Shown here: one piece after another, positions 19,070 through 32,100 of the stretch
Layout of the letters: each line of letters opens with the position of its first letter
Position numbering within the stretch: the first letter of the stretch is position 1
NCBI GenBank assembly: GCA_027923505.1
Contig: BROI01000018.1
Span: forward strand, 124,001-188,000
DNA length: 64,000 nucleotides
Source of the DNA: Mayamaea pseudoterrestris
Taxonomy: Eukaryota > Bacillariophyta > Bacillariophyceae > Sellaphorales > Sellaphoraceae
Reading direction: 5' to 3'
The notes under the pieces: generated by a model
Database searches by the model: none
The model's input: the letters and a program-made list of their open reading frames with translations, nothing else
Told to the model about the DNA's origin: nothing
Made by a program: the position numbers and the translations under genes

Positions 19070-20918
19070 TCATCGCTCTAAGTTACCCAGATCCAGTGCG
19101 GAGACGAGCGTAGAAGTAGTCACATTCTCTTCCAGTGTTTCTTGATGCCATATGTCACTGATGAGCGTCTCGGATATGGTGGGTAAAGCTGGCTCATCTT
19201 CAGTCACCGCAGCAGTCAGCATCGTCTCGCTTTCCAAGCGCTTTGCAAGCTTGGCGGCGCGAATAGATTCCTCCGTTTGCAGAATACCATTCTCTTTTAG
19301 CACATCCGCAAGCGAGCTGTATCCTTCGAATGGCTTGAATAAAACCGTTGTGAGATCAGCAATGAATGAGCCAAAAAGTGAAAACCCAACTAGAAACATG
19401 ACTGGAAATGTGAGAAGATCAGATGCAACCAGGGCTTCCGGTTCCAATGACAAGTCCCCTAAGCCGACTGTAGTCAAGCTCACAAAGGACCACCAGTAGG
19501 CGTCACTCAAAGAGAGATCCACACCAAGTCGCACATACTTCCATTGCTGGTAAACATAAGCAATGACAAGCATCCAAAGGTACAGCAACACTGCCCAGAA
19601 AATGCAGGAAATCCAAGGTTTGGACTCAATTGGAATTCCTTGCCGAGACGCAAAATCATTAGCAAGTGAACTTAAAACATAACCAGCACTCGCAGCGACT
19701 GCGCCAAAGAGGAGAATGTTCAAAAAGCCAATGGTAAAGAACATCGTCCGCCCTTGCCAAGTGATTGGGACAGCATTGCCATACCCTATGGTTGTCATTA
19801 CAGTAAACCAAAACCAAACACTGGCTACACTGTTCGGGTAGCATCCAGCTCTACCAGTCGCTTGGTCGACTGATCGCAAGAAAATGTCATGCTTTGCTTG
19901 AGCTGCTTCTGATGAGTTCATTGCCGACAAGTCTATCTGATTTAGTTCATCAAAGTAAAATGTGAGGGCATCTCTGTTCCAATCATTCTTATATTGCAGA
20001 TTTTGCGAGGCCTGAAATGGTTGTGTGTAAGTCAGCGACGAGTGAGCATTCAACGACTCAGTCTCACTCTCGCATACTTACTGGCAGCAAACTTTTTCGA
20101 TATGCTTTACTCGCTCCTTTCAAAATGACTGAATCCTCAAGTGCTCCTTCAAGTGCAGTTTGATTCCACAACGTGCTATTGGCCTTGAGAGGACAGCGGT
20201 TCCAGCTAAAGGTCAAGTCCGATGTTGCATGAATCCGACTAGCAGTTGATGTTACGCCATCAACCAATTCGCGAACGTACGGCTCCGCGGAAGCACTGCA
20301 ATTTTCAAGAAAGGTCAACAACTCCGTAAAGTTGAGCGTCTCATTCGTGTGGTTTCGGATGTATTCCGTCAATAAAGATCCGCTTTGTGCCGCCCGCGAT
20401 GGCGGACCGGGAGCCACGAAGCCTTGCTCGTAACTCCCATCGTCAGGAACGCTCGGCAATATGTCAACGATTCGATCGTTCGCCACTTGCGAAATAGTTT
20501 TATTCGAGATGTAGATCTCTAAACACATGGTAGGAAGACGTTGCGTTATATTCGCAAACGTTGTAGATTGAAAGGTTGCGAGTGCTTGGTTCTTTAGAAT
20601 AGCGTCGTTTTGCTCAAATTCTGGTCCACTTTCATAAACGGCAAGACCATAACCGAACGCAAATGAGACAAAAATCAAAGACCATAGTGGCAGAATCACA
20701 CCAAGTAGCAGCGCCCAGCAGCGAGGACACATGAGAAACCACTTTCCAGGCGGCTTTTTGCGCTTCGGTTTGTCGTCGTCGCTCTCGTGTGAACGCTGCG
20801 AGCCATTTTCATTGTCATCTTCTTCGTCGTCAGTGCCGTAGCCAAAATGTGCGGCATGAATGAGTTCTTCCGCACTTCCCTCCACTGGATCAGGCGGAGG
20901 ATGTGTTATTACAGTCAT
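19070..20918 (-). CDS. Two-pore-domain potassium channel-like protein, paralogue 1
   Basis: Membrane K+ channel subunit of the 4-TM/2-pore type. Exons 20082-20918 and 19070-20011 around a 70-nt intron (CCA|GTAAGT..TTTCAG) give 592 residues. ATG at 20918 is the first in frame. Order: acidic and basic cytosolic N-terminus; TM1 (ALLLGVILPLWSLIFVSFAFGYG); a loop of about 250 residues with several N-glycosylation sites (NKT, NHT, NFT, NCS, NST, NQT); pore 1 with TTIGYGN; TM2 and TM3; pore 2 with TTVGLGD; TM4; ~90-residue tail. GLG in the second filter also occurs in TWIK channels. The loop between TM1 and pore 1 is far longer than the ~60-residue cap of animal K2P channels. A paralogue lies at 35992. 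Confidence 0.85.
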
Positions 20919-21019
20919 ACTGCTGTTTGACTGTCTTGGGCGAGCGACGGTACCATGGTCGAGTCCACAACTCACGGAAGTGCAGTCACGTCACGCTGCG
21001 TCAAGTTGCATTGTGTACA

Positions 21020-21238
21020 TTAACCCCCAGAGTCATCAGGAATAGAGGTCGTAGCGGTTTCCAGTTCAGATCGCCTCCGAATGTTCCCGCATTGCATTGT
21101 CAAGTTTAGTGTGGAGTCCATCATCACCGGGCCACGGGACTTGGTAGATTCAACAAAAGGTTGGAGTTGCCAATCATAATAATAACTCACGTTCAATCCA
21201 ACCCAGTCGTTTTCCTGGAAGGTTTGAAGATATATCAC
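21020..21238 (-). pseudogene. Isolated C-terminal exon fragment at the edge of the repeat island
   Basis: A 60-70 residue frame begins just after a CTTCCAG acceptor-like site and reads ENDWVGLNVSYYYDWQ..TLNLTMQCGN.. to a TAA at 21020. It looks like a terminal exon (N-glycosylation site, secreted type), but no preceding exon exists upstream: satellite DNA begins within 200 bp. The exon start and its acceptor are copied a second time at about 21397-21430. I infer a gene truncated by expansion of or rearrangement into the repeats; family not recognised. Confidence 0.35.
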
Positions 21239-21430
21239 TGAATGAATTGCACATCCTACATCCTGTATGCTTGCCTAGCAACCGCAGAGACTCTTATTGA
21301 AGCTTGCTGGCCCATGGGTATGGCAATTAAGTGTGTTAAATTGACTGAAACCCTTGCTGCCTGCCTGCCAGCAATGACTTTACTCGACCCACACCCTGTC
21401 ATTTTCCTGGAGGGTTTGAAGGCATATTAA

Positions 21431-22750
21431 TTTGCAGGTTGGCTTGCTGCTGACTAGTTGGTACAGTACGTTACGTTTGCGGGCGGACTAAGTGGTACCA
21501 TTTGGCTTGCGGCTGACCAATTGGTACAGTATGTGGGGGACAGGTACCGTGGGTGGACAGTTGGTGCAGACGTGGGGCGGACTAGTGGACCATAGTTGCA
21601 GGTTGGCTTGGGGCGACAAATGGTACAGTACGCAGTTTGCGGGACGGACTAAGTGGTACCATTAGTTTGCAGGTTGGCTTGCGGCTGACAAATTGGACAG
21701 TATGTTTGTGGGCGGACTAAGTGGAGGCAGGTTGTTGGGCGACAGTTGGACAGTACGGTTGGCGGGTGGACTAAGTGGTACCATTAGTTTGCAGGTTGGC
21801 TTGCGGCCGACTAATTGGCACCATATGTTTGGGGAGGACAAGTGGTACCATTAGTTTGCAGGTTGGCTTGCGGCTGACTAAATGGTACCATACGCTTTGG
21901 GGCGGATAAGTGGTACCTTAGTTTGCAGGTTGGCTTGCGGCTGACTAATTGGTACAGTACGCTTGCTGGGTGAGCGGGCACCATAGATTGCAGGTTGGCT
22001 TGTGGCTGACTAGCGAGGGACTAGGGAGAGGCGTAGGACGATGTTTGGCGGGACACGTGCAGGTTGGCTGCGTGACATTGCACCAAATGTGGGGTGGGGG
22101 GCGTACCATTAGTTTGCAGGTTGGCTTGCGGCCGACTAATTGGTACCATACGCTGGCGAGGGTACCATAGTTTGCAGGTTGGCTTGGGCCGACTAATTGG
22201 TACAGTACGCTTGCTGGTGGACAGGGCTACCATTAGTTTGCAGGTTGGCTTGTGGCCGACTAATTGGTACAGTACGCTTATGGGCGGACCAATGGTACCA
22301 TTAGCTTGCAGTTGGCTTGCGGCTGACTAATTGGTACAGTACGCTTGAGCGGGCAGACAAGTGGCACCATTGGTGGAGGCTGACTAATTGGGACAGTATG
22401 TGTGTGTGTGGACAAGTGGACCATTAGTTTGCAGATTGGCCGGGACTAGTTGGTACAGTACGCAGTTTGTGGACTAAGTGGTAACATTAGTTTGCAGGTT
22501 GGCTTGTGGCTGACTAAATGGTACAGTACGCGAGTTTGCGGGTGGACTAAGTGGTACCATTATGTTGCAGGTTGGCTTGGCGGCTGACTAATTGGCACCA
22601 TACGCTTGCGGGTGGACTAAGTGGTACCATTATTTGCAGGTTGGCTTGCGGCTGATTAATTGGTACCATACGTTTGGGGCGGACTAAGTGGTACCATTGG
22701 TTTGCAGGTTGGCTTGCGGCTGACTATTTGCGTACAGTACGTTTGCTGGT
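21431..22750. repeat. Degenerate tandem array, unit about 68 bp (two ~34-bp halves)
   Basis: About 19 imperfect copies. Typical unit: TTAGTTTGCAGGTTGGCTTG, then CGGCTGACTAATTGGTACAG, then TACGCTTGCGGGCGGACTAA, then GTGGTACCA. The halves are related to each other (CTGACTAATTGGTACAGTACG versus CGGACTAAGTGGTACCATTAG), so the array seems to descend from a ~34-bp monomer that was dimerised and then amplified. Many copies carry small deletions, which argues for an older array. No frame is conserved. It ends exactly where the copia element's left LTR begins. Confidence 0.85.
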
Positions 22751-22869
22751 GTTGCAGGATGCGAACGAAAAACAGCGAAAATCGGGCAAGTCACACCGAA
22801 TGTCCGATAGGGTGACACAGCGGCACTCGCGGCTCACCACAGCCTCACGATCGCGTGATGCGTGGCAGC
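22751..22869 (+). repeat. Left LTR of the copia element
   Basis: 119 bp, starting GTTGCAGGATGCG and ending GCGTGGCAGC. It matches the right copy along its whole length apart from one base in an A run. Unusually short for a copia LTR. Confidence 0.85.
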
Positions 22870-25800
22870 GACGGCTTCGAAGCGATTCAACAAGTATATT
22901 GCTGAAACTAGTGCGATATAGAGTAGAAACAAGCAGACTTACGCTTGAAGAGTTAAGAAAGCGATTTATTCGTCTCTCGTATTGTAGCAACTGCAAGCTT
23001 GGATTGGCCATCCAAGGACAGCTACAAGCGAAAGGTGCAACGATTTGATTTACAAGTTACAAGATTAACACTGTCTTGAGACTCATTGCCTCGGCATAGA
23101 GACTTTATCGACGAAGAGTACTATTGATTTACGAAGTAACGTGGACGCACGTTGGTTCTGGCCCGGAAAGTTCCGCAGGTGATAGCAAGAACATTGTCAC
23201 GACGACAACGATGGCGGAAACTCGCGCGCAGAAAGACGCGGCGTTTGCGCATGTTTACGAAGAGAACGTAGGCGTTTTCCAAGATCCTCAGTTCAAGGAG
23301 TTATTCGACGAACTCGGAGTAGAATCGCTTACGCAACTGATCGAGATGGAGTACGACGATTTCGCGACGAAGTGGAACGTCACGACGACGACAACGACGA
23401 CGACTGACGATGGCGACAATGTCACGCAGGAAACGAGCGAACACTCGCTAACGAAGATGAAACAACGCACGATCACGAACGCGATCGAATGGTATTTGGC
23501 GCAAGAGTCGCCGGACATCAAGACATGGTCGCAACTGACCACCGAAACGCTGGCGACGTTCGTCACAGCACGAGCGAAGGAACGAGTCCAAGCGCGCAAC
23601 ATTGCGAGCGTGGGCAGCGGAAGCGGAGCGAAACCTCCAGCGAAGGAAAGCGAAACGGAATCCAAGAAGGACGAATCCAAGGACTCCACGCTAACGAACG
23701 AAGGCAACGAGTCGAAGCCTGACTCGGCCGACAAGGTGCCACCGACGAGTGTGGACGTGGACACGAAGCAGTCACCGACATCCGTACTGGACCTCGGCGA
23801 CGACGAAGACGACGAGAAGTATTCAGACCAATTTACGAAGTCTATCAAGTTCTCGGCGAGGGATTGTAAAGAAATGAAGCTGGATTCCTCGTGGAAACAG
23901 TGGATTTCCGAGTTGAAAGTCATCGCTACATTGCATGACTTCCACGAAGTCTTTGACGACGATTATGACCCGAAGGAAAAGGGACCGAAAGAACAGAAGG
24001 CGTATGCAAAGAAGAATGTGTTTGTATACAGGATCTTTCTCACGCACTGTCGAACTCCGTCTGCATCACTCGCAGTACAGCAGTTCAAGAAGACGATGGA
24101 CGGACGCGAAGTCTACCAACGATTGCGAACGCGATACGAAGAAGGCGCTACTGCTCACATCGAGAAGGAACGCGCCGGAAAGGAACTGCAGGGAATGCGG
24201 CTGACCGAGAAGTGGTCACGGCCGACGATCGAATTTCTCGCACTGTTCTACAAGAAAGTCATCTGGCTGCTCGAAATGGACGCAGAAGCTCTGACAGGTT
24301 TACAACGATACGACATGCTACGCGACGCTTCCTCCGAGCACACAGGATTCAGCGCATCACTAGCAGGTTTTGACGGAATGATTGCCATCAAGAAACACAT
24401 GGGGCAACACGACTCGGAAGACAATTTCGCGCAGTTGTACGCGCACTTAGAAGAGTGCTGCATCAAGTATGACAAGAAACACCCATCGACGACGAAGACT
24501 AAGCGCACAATCAATCAAGCGCAGTCTAGTGGAACGAAAGGAGGCGGCGGCGGCAATGGCGGCGCGACTCCAAGCGGCTTATCGGCGGAACGATTTGCAG
24601 CGATCATGAAGAAACCTCACGCGAGCGTGAAGGATGAAGTCTGGTTGGAGATGAAGTTTGATCAGCGAAAGCAGTTGAAGGACAAGCGAGCGACGGCGCC
24701 CAAGACACCCGAAAACGGATGGCGACCGCGCAACCAACGAGGCACGGCTACGACGCAGACGCAAGTCAACGCGGCGCATCAAGAGCGTCACGCGACGGAA
24801 TCTGTAGCGAACGATCACGCAAGCGTTCCTGGCACGATTAATATTCAGCCCGGCAATAGTGGAATGTCAGTCCAAACGGCTGCACGATCGGTTCTGCAAG
24901 CGAACAATGCGAGTACTACAACTCAGCAAGTGACAGGATCGTTGACGACTGATAACACCGGACGAGGTACATTCAGCTTCAACATGCATCGTCGATGCGC
25001 GTCAATCGCGCACACTACGAGCGGATCAACGAAGGCGCGCTCATCGACAGCGGCGCGAACGGAGGCTTATGCGGAGGAGACATGCTCGTCGTTTCGGAAA
25101 CGAACGCCGAGGTGGATGTGACTGGTATTGACGATCATATTGTCCCAGCTCTCAAGATTGGCACTGCAGCTGGACTGGCAAAGACCCTTAGTGGCGAAAC
25201 CATTCTGCTTCTGTGTCACCAGTATGCTTTAAAGCGAGACGGACCGACGATTCATTGCCCGAATCAATTGCGCGCAATGGGACATCGCGTCGACGATATT
25301 CCGACCATGTTTGGCGGAACGCAACGAATTACGACGAACATTGAGGCTACGTTTTGCCATTGGCAATTCGCGATGGCCTGGTGTACTTGGACGTGACGAA
25401 ACCCACGTTCGATGATTTGGATAAGTATCCGACTGTCATCATGACGTCGGACGTGCCGTGGGACCCGACTGTTTACGATGTCGAGCACGCGCACGACGAT
25501 TTCGACGAACGAGATCATGATTATGGATCTTTCGACGAACGATTCGATGATGACGGTATCACGCACCGCAATCGTCACACGCCGACACGCACTGGCGACG
25601 AACTTGACGTACTGATCAATCGGTGCGTGCGACACGCTCAGTTTTCACGCGTTAATTTGCGGAAGCTAAGAAGCAAGGAACCGGACTATAATGCTCTTCG
25701 GCCGTACCTCGGATGGGTCCCGACTGAGCGCGTTCAACAGACTTTACGTCACACGGAAGCATGGTATCATCTCAGCGCACACCCGCGATTACCATTTCGA

Positions 25801-28800
25801 CACCTCACGAAATCACGATTTCCGGCCGCGAACGTTCAGCGGTTGCGCGAACTATTCGCCACGGACACGATACACTCTGACACGCCAGCTTTGGATGATG
25901 GAATTCTAGGGCAGGTGGGAGCTACTAAGATGCAGCTCTTTGTTGGACGAGAAAGTTTTTACACTTGCGGCTACCCGATGAAGTCGGAGAGCGAAATTTC
26001 AAACTCTTTAGAGTATTTTATCCGCGAAGTGGGCGCGCCTAACGGACTGCTCAGCGACAATGCCAAGTCGGAGACTGGCAAGGCTGTGAGGGATCTCTGT
26101 CGGATGTACAATATTCCTCAAGTGACCACAGAACCGGGTCATCCAGAACAAAATCCATGCGAACGTCACACGTCGCACATTAAGCCAATGATGGAGAACC
26201 TCCAACGAGATTCGGCTTCGCCAGGCCATTGCTGGGTTTTGCTGATTAAATTCGTAATCATGATACTGAACGTCCTCGCGACGAAATCGCTGGGATGGCG
26301 CACGCCAACGGAAGTTGCGTTCGGAAATCTGCCGGATATTTCGCCTTTGTTACATTTCAAGTGGTGGGAACCGGTCACGCTTGAGGCGCAGGGGAGTTTA
26401 CCCTCGGCGGTACGATCTGGCAACGGCCGATTCGTGGGCATCGCAGAGAATAGCGTCCGCACATGACTTTTCCGTTCTGACGGACGACACGCTTCAGGCG
26501 ATTCCGCGCTCCAACGTGGTCTCGCGCAGCTACTTGTTACCACGAGAGTTGCCTTCCTTCCCTGAGTCTGGAGGAGATTTCTGAAGAAGCTACACGCGCA
26601 AGCGAGCGAAATTTTGAAACTCCAGATCTCGCGACAGGACGCTACCATAGCACGCATGCGACAGAAAGTAGTCACGACAACTACGAAGGAAACGACGACG
26701 AAACAATTCCGATGGCGAACCACGCCAACGTACCAGCGAAGTTCTTCAGAAGGGCTGAGCAAGAATCAGGAATAAATGCCCTCTGTTCTCTCCAAGCGAA
26801 CTCATCGGACGCACGTTCGTAAGGGAACACGAAAACGGTCAGAAAATGCGAGCGACTGTATGCGAATATATCGAAGTACGCGATAACGAGCTACTCGAAA
26901 CGACGAAAGGTTTCCCTAATCCAAATGGGAGAGGAGCCAGCGAAAGACTTAATAAGTTACAACGAACTGTCGGATTTAATCGAACGACAGATGGACGAAG
27001 ATATACGAAACGATCCGGCGACTCAGTGGGTATTCACGAAGGTAATCGGACACGAGCTTAATTTGAAACCGAACGATCCGACATACAAAGGAAGTTCAAG
27101 TAACGTTCTCGTCGAATGGACTGACGGAACGACGACGTGGGAGCCTCTCGCGATCATGAAGAAGGACGATCCGATAACGATCGCAGAGTATGGACTCAAG
27201 CACGGCTTACTCGACAAGCCAGGATGGAAGCAGCTGGAGCATTACACTCGGAAGCGAAAGAAGTTTCGACAGATGGTAACAGCGGCGAAACGAAAATCGA
27301 AAGCAAACGGCGTACGCTACAAATTCGGCGTAAGGTTGCCGCGCAATTATAAAGATGCGAAAGCTCTCGACGAGATCAACGGCAACACGCTGTGGACGGA
27401 TGCGATTCGAACGGAATTAAATCAGATAAATGATTACGACACGTTCGCAGATCAAGGAGTCGGTAAGGTTATGCCGGCGCCGTGGAAACGAATAAACGTG
27501 CACATGATATTCGATGTCAAGCACGATTTGCGACGGAAAGCACGACTCGTTGCAGGAGGACATATGACAGAGCCGCCGAAGGATTCAGTTTACTCGGGCG
27601 TTGTGTCATTGCGAAGTCTACGAATGGTAGCGATGTTAGCGGAACTCAACGGTCTGGAACTGTGGGCAGCTGACGTCGGCAACGCATACTTGGAAGCGAA
27701 AACGAAAGAGAAGGTTTATATCGTGGCAGGTCCGGAGTTCGGGGAGCTCGAGGGTCACACGCTCACGATCGTGAAGGCATTATACGGTCTTCGCACGTCA
27801 GGCGCACGCTGGCACGAGCACTTTGCAGACACGCTCCGCGACATTGGCTTCATGCCGTGTATCGCAGAACCGGACGTGTGGATGCGCGATAAAGGCACGC
27901 ACTACGAATACGTTTGTGTGTATGTCGACGATTTAGCGATAGCGATGAAGAATCCGGAAGGAACTAACGGATCTTTTAATTGAGAACTACAACTACAAGT
28001 TGAAGGGCGTCGGTCCATTGGCATATCATTTGGGCGCAGACGTTTGGCGAGACGACGACGGCGTACTCTGCTTCGGAGCGAAGAAGTACGTCACAAGACT
28101 ACTAGCGAACTACAAAGAAATGTTCGGCGAGGAACCGCGACCGCAGACAAGTCCACTACGCGACGGCGATCATCCGGAACTCGACGAAACGAAAGAACTT
28201 GACGACGACGGAATTGCGAAGTATCAATCGATAATTGGTGCGTTGCAATGGGCAGTAAGTTTATGTCGATTCGACATTCACTGTGCTGTCATGACTATGG
28301 GGAGATTCCGAGCTGCGCCACGAGCGGGGCACTTGGAACGGTTGAAGCATATTTGCGGATACTTACGAAGATACCCGGATGGAGCGATTCGATTCAACGT
28401 TTCGATTCCAACGGACGAGCGATACGCGACAGTTGACAAGATGGATTGGGATTACAGTGTGTACGGCAAGATCTGCGAAGAGCTTCCGTGGAACATGCCC
28501 ACGCCGCGCGGCAAGGCGGTGCGAATGTCAACGTTCGAAGATGCGAACCTGTACCACGATTACACGACGGGACGGGCAGCGATGGGCATGCTACACATGT
28601 TGAATGGAACAGTCGTTGATTGGTTTTCGAAACGCCAAGCGACGGTCGAGACGGCGACGTACGGCTCGGAGTTTGTAGCAGCGAGAGTGAGCACGGAGCA
28701 GATCATGGATCTTCGCTTCACGCTACGCATGTTGGGAGTTCCGCTCGACGGACCTTCATGGATGTTTGGAGACAACAAGTCGGTAACGCAAAGCAGCAAC

Positions 28801-29014
28801 CTACCGCACTCTAGTCTGACGAAGCGACACAATGCACTGGCATTTCACCGTGTACGCGAAGCGATTGCGGCGGGAATTATTAATTTCAACCACATCATGG
28901 GAACGACAAACCCGGCGGATGTACTTACCAAGTTTCTTCCACGGGCTACGGCAAGCAAGCACTTAAAGAACCTGCTCTTCAAGGAATCTAACTATTAGGT
29001 ATGACTTGAGGGGA

Positions 29015-29132
29015 GTTGCAGGATGCGAACGAAAACAGCGAAAATCGGGCAAGTCACACCGAATGTCCGATAGGGTGACACAGCGGCACTCGCGGCTCAC
29101 CACAGCCTCACGATCGCGTGATGCGTGGCAGC
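29015..29132 (+). repeat. Right LTR of the copia element
   Basis: 118 bp, directly after a GGGGAG polypurine tract. Its last bases TGGCAGC are shared with the unit of the neighbouring satellite (CTGGCAGCTCC), so the junction lies in microhomology. Confidence 0.85.
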
Positions 29133-32100
29133 TCCAACAAGTTATTGGATCTGCTGAGTCCCACCATGGCAGACAGGCTGGTGGATATGGGGGCAATAGT
29201 CACCACAGCATTGGCTCAAAATATCAACAAACATAAGTGGAATGGGTTGGATGGCTTAGCAGGCAAGGCTGATGATCCTGTAGCCAAAGCATGGTGCACT
29301 GCTTGCACATTCAACAACTTGTTGAATGTGCGGAGTCTCATGGCACAATGCTGCGTTCCACACCACAATTGACATGACTATTGGTCCAATTGTATCATAT
29401 GTATTTTGGTTCTAATATTCTTGGATCTGCAGGGCACTCTGGCAGTCTGTGTACCAGTTGAGGTGCACCGCTGGCAGACCTTACAAGTTATTGGATCTGC
29501 CAAGTCTCACCATGGCAGACATGCATGGGGATATTGGGGTGAAAGTCACCCCAGCATTGGCTCAAATGTCAACAAACATAAGTGGAATGGGTTGGATGGC
29601 TTAGCAGGCAAGGCTGATGATCCTGTAGCCAAAGCATGGTGCACTGCTAGCACATTCAACAACTTGTTGAATGTGCGGAGTCTCATGGCGCAATGCTGCG
29701 TTCCACACCACAATTGACATGACTAGTGGTCCAATTGTATCATATGTATTTTGGTTTCAATATTCTTGTGACTGCAGGGCACTCTGGCAGTCTGTGTACC
29801 AGTGGAGGTGCACCGCTGGCAGCTCCTACAAGATATTGGATCTGCCGAGTCTCACCTTGGCAGACAGGCTAGTGGATATTGGGGTGATAGTCACCACAGC
29901 ATTGGATCAAAATGTCAACAAACATAGAGAAAAGGGGTTGGATGGCTTAGCAGGCAAGGCTGATGATCCTGTAGCCAAAGCATGGTGCACTGCTAGCACA
30001 TTCAACAACTTGTTGAATGTGCAGAGTTGCATGGCGCAATGCTGCGTTCCACACCACAATTGACATGACTAATCGTCCAATTGTATCATATGTATTTTTA
30101 TTCTCAGGTCTGCAGGCCATTCTGGCAGTCTGTGTACCAGTGGAGGTGCACCACTGGCAGATCCAACAAGTTATTGGATCTGCCGAATCCTACCGTGGCA
30201 GACAGGCTGGCAGATATGGGGGTGATAGTTGTTCCAGCATTGACTCAAAATATCAACAAACATAAGAGGAATGGGTTGAATGGCTTAGCAGGCAAGGCTG
30301 ATGATCCTGTAGCCAAAGCATGGTGCACTGCTAGCACATTGTGCGGAGTCTCATGGCGCAATGCTGCATTCCACACCACAATTGACATGACTATTGGTCA
30401 AATTGTATCATATGTATTTTGGTTTCAATATTCTTGGATCTGCAGGCCAAATTTGGCAGTCTGTGTACCAGTTGAGGTGCACTGCTGGCAGCTCCAACAA
30501 GTTATTGGATCTGCCGAGTCTCACCATGGCAGACAGGCTGGTGGATATTGGGGTGATAGTCACCCCAGCATTGGCTCAAAATGTCAACAAACATAAGAGG
30601 AATGGGTTGGATGGCTTAGCAGGCAAGGCTGATGATCCTGTAGCCAAAGCATGGTGCACTGCTAGCACATTCAACAACTTGTTGAATGTGCAGAATCTCA
30701 TGGCGCAATGCTGTGTTCCACACCACAATTGACATGACTATTGCTCCAATTGTATCATATGTATTTTGGTTTCAATATTTTTGTGACTGCAGGGCACTTT
30801 GGCAGTCTGTGTACCAGTGGAGGTGCACCGCTGGCAGATCCAACAAGTTATTGGATCTGCCAAGTCTCACCATGGCAGACAGGCTGGTGGATATTGGGGT
30901 GATAGTCACCCAAGCATGGGCTTAAGATGTCAACAAACATAAGCAGAAAGGGGTTATATTGCTTAGCAGGCAAGGCTGATGATCCTGTAGCCAAAGCATG
31001 GTGCACTGCTTGTGCGGAGTCTCATGTCGCAATGCTGCGTTCCACACCACAATTGACATGACTATTGGTCCAATTGTATCATATGTATTTTGGTTTTAAT
31101 ATTCTCGGGTCTGCAGGGCACTCTGGCAGTCTGTGTACCAGTGGAGGTGCACCGCTGGCAGCTCCTACAAGTTATTGGATCTGCCAAGTCTCACCTTGGC
31201 AGACAGGCTGGTGGATATTGGGGTGATAGTCACCACAGCATTGGCTCAAAATGTCAACAAACATAAGTGGAATGGGTTGGATGGCTTAGCAGGCAAGGCT
31301 GATGATCCTGTAGCCAAAGCATGGTGCACTGCTTGCACATTCAACAACTTGTTGAATGTGCGGAGTCTCATGGCACAATGCTGCGTTCCACACCACAATT
31401 GACATGACTATTGGTCCAATTGTATCATATGTATTTTGGTTTTAATATTCTCGGGTCTGCAGGGCACTCTGGCAGTCAGTGTACCAGTGGAGGTGCACCG
31501 CTGGCAGCTCCAACAAGTTATTGGATCTGCTGAGTCCCACCATGGCAGACAGGCTGGTGGATATGGGGGCAATAGTCACCACAGCATTGGCTCAAAATAT
31601 CAACAAACATAAGCAGAAAGGGGTTGGATTGCTTAGCAGGCAAGGCTGATGATCCTGTAGCCAAAGCATGGTGCACTGCTTGTGCGGAGTCTCATGGCAC
31701 AATGCTGCGTTCCACACCACAATTGACATGACTATTGGTCCAATTGTATCATATGTATTTTGGTTCTAATATTCTTGGATCTGCAGGCCAATCTGGCAGT
31801 CTGTGTACCAGTTGAGATGCACTGCTGGCAGCTCCAACAATTTTTTGGATCTGCCGAGTCTCACCATGGCAGACAGGCTGGTGGATATTGGGGTGATAGT
31901 CACCCCAGCATTGGCTCAAAATGTCAACAAACATAAGAGGAAAGGGGTTGGATGGCTTAGCAGGCAAGGCTGATGATCCTGTAGCCAAAGCATGGTGCAC
32001 TGCTTGCACATTCAACAACTTGTTGAATGTGCGGAGTCTCATGGCACAATGCTGCGTTCCACACCACAATTGACATGACTATTGGTCCAATTGTATCATA

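Larger units (their letters stand above)
22751..29132 (+). mobile_element. Ty1/copia LTR retrotransposon (CoDi-like), broken
   Basis: Fossil element of about 6.4 kb. Parts: left LTR 22751-22869; Gag region roughly 23200-25100; protease and integrase region roughly 25000-26500 (integrase core with LSDNAKSE and W/E-type spacing); reverse transcriptase roughly 27200-28200 (YVDDLA box); RNase H roughly 28400-28990 ending in the copia hallmark NPADVLTKF; polypurine tract TTGAGGGGAG next to the right LTR at 29015-29132. Integrase preceding reverse transcriptase places it in Ty1/copia. It is broken, in about four places. The two LTRs differ only by the length of one A run, so insertion looks recent. 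Its CGA/ACG-rich codon use differs from host genes. The flanks are two different satellites and show no matching target duplication. Confidence 0.9.
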
